This document shows positions 57,129 through 64,000 of a stretch of DNA of 64,000 nt, one piece after another; position 1 is the first letter of the stretch; each line of letters begins with the position of its first letter. A model generated the notes under the pieces. That model did not search any database. It worked only from the letters and a program-made list of their open reading frames with translations, and was not told where the DNA came from. Position numbers and translations under genes: made by a program. The stretch is from Corallococcus carmarthensis (lineage in GTDB: Bacteria; Myxococcota; Myxococcia; Myxococcales; Myxococcaceae). Where the stretch lies: assembly GCF_003611695.1 (NCBI RefSeq), contig NZ_RAWE01000006.1, positions 58,734-122,733 of the forward strand, written 5' to 3'.

Positions 57129-58631
57129 ATGAGCATCCGCACGACTGAGACCGCGCGCGCACCGGTCCGCGAGGAGGACGTCCCCGGAACCTCGGAGCGC
57201 GGAGGCCCCACTGGACGCCCTCCCGAGGCTGGAGGAACGGGAACCCTGACCCGGCGAAACATGCTGGCGACAGCGGGCGCTACGCTCACGGGTGGCGCGC
57301 TGCTGCTGAGCGGCTCCGCGGCGCGCGCCCAGCCGGAGGTCCCGGCGGCTCGCGGGCCCCGCGAGGGCTCCGCCGCGAGCACCGGCCCGCGACAAGCGCG
57401 GCAGGACTGGCTGCGCCCCGGGATGCCCGGCCGGGACTACCCGCCCGTGGTGGTGCCCAATGGCTCCAAGCTGCCGTGGAAGGTGGTGGACGGCGTGAAG
57501 GTCTTCCACCTGGTGGCCGAGGAGGTGGAGCACGAGTTCGCGCCCGGTCTGAAGGCCTTCTGCTGGGGTTACAACGGCCGGGTCCATGGTCCGACCATCG
57601 AGGCGGTGGAGGGCGACCGGGTGCGCATCTACGTCACCAACCGGCTGCCCGCGCCCACCACCGTGCACTGGCACGGCATCCTGCTGCCCAACGGCATGGA
57701 CGGCGTGGGCGGCCTCAACCAGAAGTCCATCGCCCCCGGTGAGACGTTCCAGTACGAGTTCACCCTGCGCCAGTCAGGGACGAACATGTACCACTCGCAC
57801 CACGACGAGATGACGCAGATCGCCCTCGGCCTGACGGGCATGTTCATCATCCACCCGCGCCGGCCCAGGGGGCCTCGCATCGACCGGGACTTCGTCATCC
57901 TGCTGCATGAATGGCGCATCGACGTCGGCACCCGTCGGCCCCATCCGAACGAGATGACGGACTTCAACGTGCTCACCATGAACGCGAAGGCGTTCCCCGG
58001 CACCGAGCCGCTCGTCGTACGCCAGGGGGAGCGGGTGCGCATCCGGCTCGGCAACCTGAGCCCGCAGAACCATCACCCCATCCACCTGCATGGCTTTCAC
58101 TTCCGCATCACCGAGACTGACGGCGGACGTGTTCCCGAGTCCGCGCAGCAGCCGGAGACGACGGTGATCGTCCCCGTGGGCAGCGCACGCGCCATCGAGT
58201 TCGTGGCGGACGCGCCCGGCGACTGGGCCCTGCATTGCCATATGACCCACCACCTGATGAACCAGATGGGTCATGCCTTCCCCAACATGATTGGCGTGAA
58301 GCCAGGTGGGCTGGACGCGAAGGTGCGCGCGCTGCTGCCCGGCTACATGACGATGGGCCAGACGGGCATGGCGCAGATGGGCGAGATGGGGATGCCTGTC
58401 CCGCCCAACTCCATCCCCATGCTGGGGCTCCAGGGCAAGCACGACTCCATCACCATGGGCGGCATGTTCACCGTGCTCAAGGTCCGCGAGCGCCTGGACG
58501 GCTACAAGGACCCGGGCTGGTACGACAACCCACCCGGCACGCTGGCCGAGGCGGCGATCACGGATGCGCTGCGCCGGGACGGCATCGACGTGGATGCCCC
58601 GGCTCCCGTTGAGCCCGGCTCACCGGCTTGA
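57129..58631 (+). CDS. Tat-exported multicopper oxidase
   Basis: 500 residues. A twin-arginine signal (TRRNMLATAG, about 41-50) precedes three cupredoxin domains. All four copper-ligand sets are visible: HWHG, HSHHDE, HPIHLHG and HCHMTHH. The C-terminus has a Met-rich stretch (GYMTMGQTGMAQMGEMGM), as in copper-tolerance oxidases (CueO, CopA types). It probably oxidises Cu(I) in the periplasm. Opposite strand to the metal-binding protein upstream. Confidence 0.93.
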   Translation: MSIRTTETARAPVREEDVPGTSERGGPTGRPPEAGGTGTLTRRNMLATAGATLTGGALLLSGSAARAQPEVPAARGPREGSAASTGPRQARQDWLRPGMPGRDYPPVVVPNGSKLPWKVVDGVKVFHLVAEEVEHEFAPGLKAFCWGYNGRVHGPTIEAVEGDRVRIYVTNRLPAPTTVHWHGILLPNGMDGVGGLNQKSIAPGETFQYEFTLRQSGTNMYHSHHDEMTQIALGLTGMFIIHPRRPRGPRIDRDFVILLHEWRIDVGTRRPHPNEMTDFNVLTMNAKAFPGTEPLVVRQGERVRIRLGNLSPQNHHPIHLHGFHFRITETDGGRVPESAQQPETTVIVPVGSARAIEFVADAPGDWALHCHMTHHLMNQMGHAFPNMIGVKPGGLDAKVRALLPGYMTMGQTGMAQMGEMGMPVPPNSIPMLGLQGKHDSITMGGMFTVLKVRERLDGYKDPGWYDNPPGTLAEAAITDALRRDGIDVDAPAPVEPGSPA

Positions 58632-58718
58632 CCTTTCGGCCGCTCGAGGATTGCTGGACCGGCACTTCGAGGATGATCCGCGCCTGTCCCATCCACCCGC
58701 GCGCGGAAGAAAGAGCGG

Positions 58719-59024
58719 CTATTCCCCCATCTGGTGGTGCTCCTGGTGCTCGTGCTCCCCGGACTCCTCCTTGCCAGTCTGCGCCTCGTACCGCTCATGC
58801 GCCGCGTTGCAGGCCTTGGACAGCCCGGCCTGCGCCCCCATCCCCTCGCGCTTCTCGATGCACTGGAAGATGGCCTCGTTGCTCTGGGCCTTGGGGCAGA
58901 ACCGCACAACCTCCTTCTCGCAGTCCTTCCACGCCTGAGGCACCGCGGCATGGGCGGCCAGCCCCAGGAAGACCGGCGCGCTTGCCGCCAACACCGCGAC
59001 CATCCGCTGCATTCGTACACTCAT
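58719..59024 (-). CDS. Cys-rich periplasmic protein with His-rich tail
   Basis: 101 residues, signal peptide (1-26, ending AHA). The mature protein has four cysteines in an eukaryotic-Golgi-apparatus-protein-like spacing (DCEKEVVRFCPKA...FQCIEKRE...SKACNAAHERYE) and ends in a His/Glu tail (GEHEHQEHHQMGE). The tail suggests metal binding. It sits in a metal-resistance region and is divergent from chrB, with the palindromic operator between. Confidence 0.7.
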   Translation of the reverse strand: MSVRMQRMVAVLAASAPVFLGLAAHAAVPQAWKDCEKEVVRFCPKAQSNEAIFQCIEKREGMGAQAGLSKACNAAHERYEAQTGKEESGEHEHQEHHQMGE

Positions 59025-59142
59025 GAGTCACCTCGCTTGGTTGACTTGGAGGGGCGCAAGGCATCCCCCAAATCTTGGGAGCGCTGCGTCCCAATGACTG
59101 AACACAGGGGTTTGATTCAGTCATTTCATTGTTAAATATGGG

Positions 59143-59160
59143 TTGATACGGCTGTATCAA
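59143..59160. promoter_or_regulatory. 18-bp palindromic operator upstream of chrB
   Basis: TTGATAC-GGCT-GTATCAA is a perfect inverted repeat, 22 bases before the chrB start. It lies downstream of a promoter-like AT-rich stretch (TTGATT at 59112), which is the placement of a repressor site. A repressor should bind here; which one is not known. Confidence 0.7.
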
Positions 59161-59182
59161 TAGGCTCACGGAGGCGAGGCGG

Positions 59183-60163
59183 ATGACCGAAAGCTCTCCA
59201 GCACGCTGGCTTCTGTTGCTGCACCAGTTGCCCACGCAGCCCGCCTACCTGCGGGTGAAGGTGTGGCGGCACCTGCAGCGCATTGGCGCCATCTCACTCA
59301 AGAATTCGGCCTGGGTGCTTCCGGCGAACGAGGACACGCGCGAGGACCTGCAGTGGGTGGCGCAAGAGGTCGCGCGCGAGGGGGGCGAGGCGAGCATGCT
59401 GGAGGCCCGCCTGTTGGAGGGCCTCGACGATGAAGCCGTGGCGGCCCTCTTCATCGCGGCCCGTGACGCGGACTACCACGCGCTCGCCGAGGAGGCCCGG
59501 GAGCTCGAACGGGAGACACGGCGCACCTTGCGCAAGCAGGGACCGCAGGCGCTCTCGGCCGGACTGGCGCGGCTGCGGCGGCGGCTCGACGAAGTCGCGC
59601 TGATTGACTTCTTCAATGCCCCGGGCCGAGAGACGTTGGAGGGGCTGCTGGGGGCGCTCGACGAGATGCTCGCCAGCGCCTTGCGCAAGGAGGCTGCTCC
59701 TGCGCCCGCCCCCGCGGACGTGACAGCGCGCCCGCGCGGGGCCACCTGGGTGACGCGCAAGGGCGTCCATGTGGACCGCATGGCCTCCGCGTGGCTCATC
59801 CGCAGATTCATCGACCCGGAGGCGCGCTTTCGCTTCGTCCCGGGCAGGTCGCACGCGCCCAGCCCCGGCGAGCTGCGCTTCGACATGTTCGAGGGCGAGT
59901 ACTCGCACGAGGGGGAGTTGTGCACCTTCGAAGTGCTCGTGCAGCGCTTCGGCCTCCGTGACGGCGCGCTCGTTGCCCTGCGCGAGATGGTGCACGACAT
60001 CGACCTGAAGGACGCGAAGTTCGGCAGGCCCGAGACAGCGGGCCTCGAGCGGCTGGTCGCCGGCATTGCCCTCAACAACCCCACGGACGAGGAGCGACTC
60101 GCACGCGCCTCGGCCGTCCTGGACGACCTGTACGCCGTCTTCACCAAGAAGCCCACGCGTTGA
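59183..60163 (+). CDS. chrB: Chromate resistance protein ChrB
   Basis: 326 residues. The N-terminal ChrB domain (about 7-160: WLLLLHQLPTQPAYLRVKVWR) and the C-terminal ChrB domain (about 185-320: TRKGVHVDRMASAWLIRRFIDP, MFEGEYSHEGELCTFEVL) are both complete. ChrB senses chromate and regulates chrA-type exporters. No chrA is present in the window. The next gene begins 42 bases downstream. Confidence 0.93.
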   Translation: MTESSPARWLLLLHQLPTQPAYLRVKVWRHLQRIGAISLKNSAWVLPANEDTREDLQWVAQEVAREGGEASMLEARLLEGLDDEAVAALFIAARDADYHALAEEARELERETRRTLRKQGPQALSAGLARLRRRLDEVALIDFFNAPGRETLEGLLGALDEMLASALRKEAAPAPAPADVTARPRGATWVTRKGVHVDRMASAWLIRRFIDPEARFRFVPGRSHAPSPGELRFDMFEGEYSHEGELCTFEVLVQRFGLRDGALVALREMVHDIDLKDAKFGRPETAGLERLVAGIALNNPTDEERLARASAVLDDLYAVFTKKPTR

Positions 60164-60205
60164 CACGCGCGCCAGGGCATCACACCCGAAGAAGGAGGAC
60201 TCGCG

Positions 60206-61150
60206 ATGATGCAGGGAAGCGGATTCTGGAGGCGCCTGGCGCTGGCCCTGGCGTTGCTCGTCACCGGCGCGGTTCATGCCCAGCAGCCCCAGGGCGGTCA
60301 GCCCGGGGACGTGGGACTCGACACGTCGGACATCGAGCGGAGAACCGGCGTCAAGGGCGAGTCGAGCGCGGACGAGGGCGTATTCAAGGTGAGTCTGCCC
60401 CGCTCGGACATCCAGGCGAGCGCCGCAGGAGTGAAGCTCACGCCGCCGTTGGGCCTCACCGCCTGGACCGCCTTCAAGCGCACCGGGGACGCCACCATGG
60501 TGATGGGCGACATCGTGCTGCTGGAGGACCAGGTGAGCCCGGTGATGGACGCGGCGCTGCGGAACGGGCTGGAAGTGACGGCCCTGCACAACCACTTCTT
60601 CTGGGATCAGCCGAAGGTGATGTTCATGCACATCGGCGGCATGGGCGAGACGGCCGGGCTCGCCGACGCGGTGGGCAAGGTCTTCGCCCGCCTGCGTGAG
60701 ACGGCGGGCGGAAAGGGCCGCGTGCCTCGCGCGTCGGTTGACCCGGCCCGCTCGAAGCTGGATGCCGCGCGGCTCGACGCGCTGCTGGGCCAGAAGGGCA
60801 CCTCCAAGGATGGCGTCTACAAAATCACGGTGGGCCGCACCGTGCGCATGCACGGGTATGAGATGGGCAAGGCGATGGGTGTCAACACCTGGGCGGCGTT
60901 CGCCGGGACCCCACGGCAGGCCGTCGTGGACGGGGACTTCGCCATGCTGGAGAGCGAGCTGCAGCCGGTGCTCAAGGCCCTGCGGGCGGCGAACATCGAC
61001 ATCGTCGCCATCCACAACCACATGACGGGTGAAGAGCCGCGGATGATGTTCCTGCACTACTGGGGCGTGGGGCCGGCCGAAGACCTCGCGCGCGGGGTGC
61101 GCTCGGCCCTGGACCTCACCCCGGCGTCTGCCGGGACAGGAGCCCACTGA
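60206..61150 (+). CDS. LpqO/LppY-like (DUF1259) secreted protein
   Basis: 314 residues with a GGAGG site and a signal peptide (1-25, ending VHA). Two similar halves each carry a strand ending in a His-rich motif (VTALHNHFFWDQPKVMFMHI and VAIHNHMTGEEPRMMFLHYW), which mark the DUF1259/LppY-LpqO family. Function unknown; the paired histidines could bind metal. It is probably co-transcribed with chrB. Confidence 0.85.
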   Translation: MMQGSGFWRRLALALALLVTGAVHAQQPQGGQPGDVGLDTSDIERRTGVKGESSADEGVFKVSLPRSDIQASAAGVKLTPPLGLTAWTAFKRTGDATMVMGDIVLLEDQVSPVMDAALRNGLEVTALHNHFFWDQPKVMFMHIGGMGETAGLADAVGKVFARLRETAGGKGRVPRASVDPARSKLDAARLDALLGQKGTSKDGVYKITVGRTVRMHGYEMGKAMGVNTWAAFAGTPRQAVVDGDFAMLESELQPVLKALRAANIDIVAIHNHMTGEEPRMMFLHYWGVGPAEDLARGVRSALDLTPASAGTGAH

Positions 61151-61267
61151 GGAATGGCCGCTCCCATCCTTGCTCCGAACGCCACGACTCCGGTGCTCAG
61201 CCAGGATGGAAGCGCACGGGGAAGGGTGGATCGCCAGCGTTCGTGCCCCTTCTCACGCGGGTCCCGG

Positions 61268-62335
61268 TCAGTGCTTGTGTCGGTGGTGCAGGTCCGAGAC
61301 GTGCGGATGGTCGTGCGTCAGTGCCTCGTGATGGTGGGGATGGCTGTGCGGCTCGGTGAGGTCGGTGCCGGGAGGATGCGCATGTGGGTGGTGCGCATCG
61401 TGGACATGAAGGTGCTCGTGCTCCAGGGCCGCGTGCGTGTGCAGGTGGCCGTGCCGTTCACGCAGCAGCAGGACGACGCCCGCCGCCATCAGCACGCCCG
61501 CCAGCAAGTCGAGGGGCCTGAGCCGCTCGCCGAGCAGCGGCACCGCCACCAGCGCCCCCACGAAGGGCGCCGTGGCGAAGTACGCGGCCTCGCGTGCCGC
61601 GCCCATCAGGCGCAGGGCATAGGCATCCAGAACGATGGACAGCCCGTAGCTGGCGAAGCCGAGCACCAGGGCCGCACCCAGCACATGGGCGGCAGGGAAG
61701 GGCTGTCCGGTGAGCCAGGCCAGCACGAGCGTGCACGTGCCGGAGCCGAGCGCCTTGGTTCGCACGAGCGCGATGGGGTCCTTGAGGGACAGCCGCTGCG
61801 TGAGGTTGTTGTCCACGGCCCACGCCAGGCACGCGCCGGCCAGGGCCAGCACGCCGAGCACGTCGCCGTGCAGCCCGCCCTCCTGGAAGCCCAGCACCCC
61901 GGCGCCTGCCATGACGAAGGCCGCGGCGAGGGCCCCTGCACGGCCCAGGTGCTCACCGAAGACGAGCAGCGCCAGGAGGATGGTGAAGGGGCCTTCCAGG
62001 TTCAGCAGCAGCGAGGCCGCGACGCCTGACAGCCGTTGCAGCCCCACCAGCATGAGCACCGGGCCCAGCACCCCGCCGCAGAGGATGACCCCGAGCAGCA
62101 GGGGGACGTCCTTGCGCCCGAGACGCGCCTCGCGTCGCGGAGCGCTCGACGGGCGCAACCGCCGGAGGGCTTCAAGGCAGGTCAGCCCCAGCCCGCCGCC
62201 CAGGTAGAGGATCGAGGCCAGCACCAGGGGCGTGCTGGAGGGCAGCAGCAGCTTCGCCATGGGCGCGCTGACCCCGAAGAGCGCCGCGGCGGACAGCCCC
62301 AGCACCGCGCCCTTCACACGTGGAGACACGGACAC
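61268..62335 (-). CDS. EamA/DMT-family transporter with His-rich C-terminal tail
   Basis: 355 residues from a GTG with a GAGGAGGA site. Ten hydrophobic helices in two EamA repeats (GLSAAALFGVSAPMAKLLLP; AWAVDNNLTQRLSLKDPIAL). The last ~60 residues are a dense histidine tail (GHLHTHAALEHEHLHVHDAH, HSHPHHHEALTHDHPHV). Such tails bind Ni, Co, Zn or Cu, so the transporter may move a metal. The tail and the surroundings support this; most EamA proteins carry metabolites. Confidence 0.88.
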   Translation of the reverse strand: MSVSPRVKGAVLGLSAAALFGVSAPMAKLLLPSSTPLVLASILYLGGGLGLTCLEALRRLRPSSAPRREARLGRKDVPLLLGVILCGGVLGPVLMLVGLQRLSGVAASLLLNLEGPFTILLALLVFGEHLGRAGALAAAFVMAGAGVLGFQEGGLHGDVLGVLALAGACLAWAVDNNLTQRLSLKDPIALVRTKALGSGTCTLVLAWLTGQPFPAAHVLGAALVLGFASYGLSIVLDAYALRLMGAAREAAYFATAPFVGALVAVPLLGERLRPLDLLAGVLMAAGVVLLLRERHGHLHTHAALEHEHLHVHDAHHPHAHPPGTDLTEPHSHPHHHEALTHDHPHVSDLHHRHKH

Positions 62336-62382
62336 CGATCCTCCTCCTCTTGAGCTCGGACAGGGCCCGGAGCGCCGACTGT

Positions 62383-62399
62383 TACTATTGACGGTAGTA
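62383..62399. promoter_or_regulatory. BlaI/CopY-type operator, site 1
   Basis: TACTATTGACGGTAGTA is a near-palindrome with TACTA/TAGTA half-sites, the consensus core of BlaI/MecI/CopY operators. It is 26 bases before the repressor gene and also close to the start of the divergent EamA gene (62335), so it could control both. Confidence 0.75.
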
Positions 62400-62424
62400 G
62401 CTGCGCGGGACTAGATCCGCCTTC

Positions 62425-62817
62425 GTGAAGAAGCGCACCTGGGAGCCGCTCGGCACATTGGAAGCGGCCGTGATGAAGGTCGTCTGGAAGCAATCTCCCG
62501 TCACGGCCCGGGAAGTGTGCGACCGGATGACCGGCCGCGCGGAGCGGGCCTACACCACCATCATGACGACGATGGACCGGCTGCACCGCAAGGGCCTGCT
62601 GGAGCGCGAAAAGGACGGCCTGGCCTGGCGCTATACCCCGGCCCTCTCCCAGCCCGAGTTCGAAAAGGCGCTGGCGGACGGACTCGCTGCCGACATCCTC
62701 CAGTCGCATGGCGAGACGGCGCTGGCCGCGTTCGTGGATGCGGCGGCCGAGGTGGATGAGTCGCTGCTGGACAGGCTGGCGCAGCTCATCTCCGAGCGGC
62801 GGCGGGGGCGCGGATGA
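62425..62817 (+). CDS. BlaI/MecI/CopY-family repressor
   Basis: 130 residues from a GTG. Winged-helix N-terminal domain (about 8-80: LGTLEAAVMKVVWKQSPVTA, YTTIMTTMDRLHRKGLLER) with the family pattern, and a C-terminal dimerisation helix (about 85-125). These repressors are cleaved or displaced when the M56 partner senses its signal. The stop overlaps the start of the M56 gene (ATGA). The operator is directly upstream, so it is autoregulated. Confidence 0.92.
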   Translation: MKKRTWEPLGTLEAAVMKVVWKQSPVTAREVCDRMTGRAERAYTTIMTTMDRLHRKGLLEREKDGLAWRYTPALSQPEFEKALADGLAADILQSHGETALAAFVDAAAEVDESLLDRLAQLISERRRGRG

Positions 62818-63800
62818 TCGCGCTCCTGGCGTTCCTCCTGGAGTGCGCGGCCGTGGCCGCGACTGTCGGCGTGCTGGCTTCGCTGCTGGTGAGGGGCGCC
62901 TTCATGCTGCCCTGGCCCGCGTCGCGGTTGCGCCCGGCATTCCGGGCGGATGGGGCCTTCGTCCTGGGCACGCTTCCCGCCGTGGTGGCGCTGGCGGTGG
63001 TGGCCGCCGCCGCCGCGCCGTCTCTCTCCGCGGTGCTGGGCTGGAGTCATGACCACTGTGGCAGCCATGGCCACCACCTCCACCTGTGCATCCTGCACTC
63101 GTCGGGGTTGAGGCCGGTGCTCGCGGTGGTGGGGGCGGTGGCGCTCGCGACGTTCATCTTCCGCGCGGGCGCGCTGGTGTGGCGGGTGATGAGGACGCGG
63201 GCCCGGCTGGCCGCGCTGGAGGCGCTGGGCTCCACGCGTCCGGGCACGTTCCCCGTGGTGGCCGTTCCGGGAGCGCCCCGGCTGTGCCATGCCGCCGGGG
63301 TGCGCCACCGGCGCATCCTCCTGTCCGCCAGCGTGGAAGAGGTCCTGGCCTCATCGGAGCTGAGCGGAGCGCTGGCCCATGAAGAGGCCCACCTGCGGCG
63401 CAGGGACCCGCTGGCGGCGCTGCTGCTCTCCCTCGCGGGCCTCTTCGTTCCACCGCCCCTGGCGCGTGTCTTCCTCTCCGCCTACCAGACGGCGGCCGAG
63501 GAGGCGTGCGACGTGGAAGCCGTGCTCGCGGTCGGTGATGGAACCGTGGTGGCCGAGGCGCTGGTCAAGATGGCGGCGCTTCAGCGACGTGCGTCCACCG
63601 TGGCCGGAGTTCCCGCCTTCGGCAAGCTGGCACTGGAGCAGCGGGTGCGGCAGCTCCTGGAAGGCGAGGCACGGCCGGCGGCTCCTTCCCGGGCACTGCT
63701 GTCCGCGGCGTGTGCCGGCGCAGGGGTGCTCACCCTCGCGCTCGTCCACGCGGCATTCCTCCACCACGCGGTGGAAACGGCGCTCCACTTCTTCTCCTGA
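62814..63800 (+). CDS. BlaR1/MecR1-type M56 membrane metallopeptidase
   Basis: 328 residues, with four or five membrane helices. The zinc protease motif is HEEAHLRRRDP (HExxH), with EEACDVEAV beyond it. The loop between helices 2 and 3 is rich in His/Cys (SHDHCGSHGHHLHLCILH), which is unlike beta-lactam sensors and suggests metal sensing. No penicillin-binding domain is attached. It probably cleaves the BlaI-type repressor when it binds a metal. Confidence 0.85.
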   Translation: MIALLAFLLECAAVAATVGVLASLLVRGAFMLPWPASRLRPAFRADGAFVLGTLPAVVALAVVAAAAAPSLSAVLGWSHDHCGSHGHHLHLCILHSSGLRPVLAVVGAVALATFIFRAGALVWRVMRTRARLAALEALGSTRPGTFPVVAVPGAPRLCHAAGVRHRRILLSASVEEVLASSELSGALAHEEAHLRRRDPLAALLLSLAGLFVPPPLARVFLSAYQTAAEEACDVEAVLAVGDGTVVAEALVKMAALQRRASTVAGVPAFGKLALEQRVRQLLEGEARPAAPSRALLSAACAGAGVLTLALVHAAFLHHAVETALHFFS

Positions 63801-63809
63801 ACGACGGCC

Positions 63810-64000
63810 ATGCCCACGCGCACGCTCCGCATTCCTTCGGCCATATCTACTATCGCCGGTAGTATCTTGGGGCTGCTCTTCGCCGGGAGCGCCACGGCCC
63901 AGGCGCCGCTGACCGAAGCCCTGTACGTGCAGCAGGTGGAGGCCAAGAGCCTGGAGGGGCGGGTCGCGGATGCGGAAGCCGCAGCGGGGCGGGCTTCAGC
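63810..64000 (+). CDS. TolC-like outer-membrane efflux protein, N-terminal part
   Basis: The gene runs off the right edge. The first 63 codons show a signal peptide (ending ATA|QA) and a helical start (LTEALYVQQVEAKSLEGRVA) of the TolC/CusC type. The BlaI/CopY-type operator (site 2) falls inside the first codons; the true start may therefore be downstream, for example the TTG at 63867. With the repressor and M56 protease this forms a metal-efflux locus. Confidence 0.6.
   Translation, partial: MPTRTLRIPSAISTIAGSILGLLFAGSATAQAPLTEALYVQQVEAKSLEGRVADAEAAAGRAS
63848..63864. promoter_or_regulatory. BlaI/CopY-type operator, site 2
   Basis: TACTATCGCCGGTAGTA differs from site 1 at only two of 17 positions, with identical TACTA/TAGTA halves. 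It uses codons rare in this DNA (ATA just upstream), which suggests that the sequence is kept for regulation. Confidence 0.75.

Overview
The window is very GC-rich, dense DNA. Its gene families (eukaryote-like Ser/Thr kinases, a CHAT-STAND-WD40 protein, a SitA-like lipoprotein toxin, many lipoproteins, a polyhydroxyalkanoate cluster) point to a myxobacterium of the Myxococcus/Corallococcus type. This assignment is inferred from gene content and codon use; no marker gene is present. I recognised no insertion sequence, prophage or CRISPR array. One tRNA gene is present.

Left part (1-20 kb), mostly housekeeping: a kinase-like protein cut by the window edge that lacks key catalytic residues; an HtrA protease; a receiver-ATPase protein without a phospho-accepting histidine; an agmatinase-family enzyme; a quinone oxidoreductase; an MgtE-type transporter; YacG; a flippase-like membrane protein; and a GDT1-family manganese exporter preceded by a convincing yybP-ykoY (Mn2+) riboswitch. 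Then follow an alcohol dehydrogenase, a methyltransferase, a PEP-mutase-family enzyme, and a two-gene alkylation-repair operon (Ada/AlkA-type glycosylase plus Ogt). A DnaJ-zinc-finger membrane protein is translationally coupled to a YHYH/PEGA protein. A tRNA with anticodon CAT and its terminator close this part.

Middle (20-38 kb), accessory in character: a SitA-like lipoprotein toxin with a C-terminal AHH nuclease domain is followed by an apparent double immunity protein (Imm11/DUF1629 plus SUFU-like). Next are a tiny secreted peptide with a defensin-like (CS-alpha-beta) cysteine pattern, a fragment of a TonB-receptor plug domain, an orphan ExbB/TolQ protein, a repeat lipoprotein, a Ser/Thr kinase, an NmrA-like protein coupled to a SET-domain methyltransferase, an ECF-type sigma factor, a PHA cluster (phaC, phaB, patatin, phasin-like), a gingipain/caspase-like protease beside two small unknown proteins, and a GH19 lysozyme/chitinase-like enzyme.

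38-53 kb is the most unusual part: two divergent, tightly overlapping operons. The leftward one encodes a double-sensor/MFS fusion, an ABC-type periplasmic binding protein and a 1578-residue CHAT-nSTAND-TM-WD40 protein. The rightward one encodes an OprO/P-like porin, a Cache-like membrane sensor, a second sensor/MFS fusion, an ATP-grasp ligase and a second binding protein. No ABC permease or ATPase is present. I infer one ligand-sensing/uptake system tied to a protease-like effector, and I know of no described system with this composition.

Right end (53-64 kb): an unknown 416-residue protein, a GNAT acetyltransferase, a beta-barrel protein, then a metal-stress region. It holds a Met/His/Cys-rich periplasmic protein, a Tat-exported multicopper oxidase, a Cys/His-rich periplasmic protein, ChrB with a perfect operator-like palindrome, an LpqO-like protein, an EamA transporter with a His-rich tail, a BlaI/CopY-type repressor coupled to an M56 protease with a His-rich loop, and the start of a TolC-like protein. 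Matching 17-bp TACTA/TAGTA operators lie before the repressor gene and at the start of the TolC-like gene.
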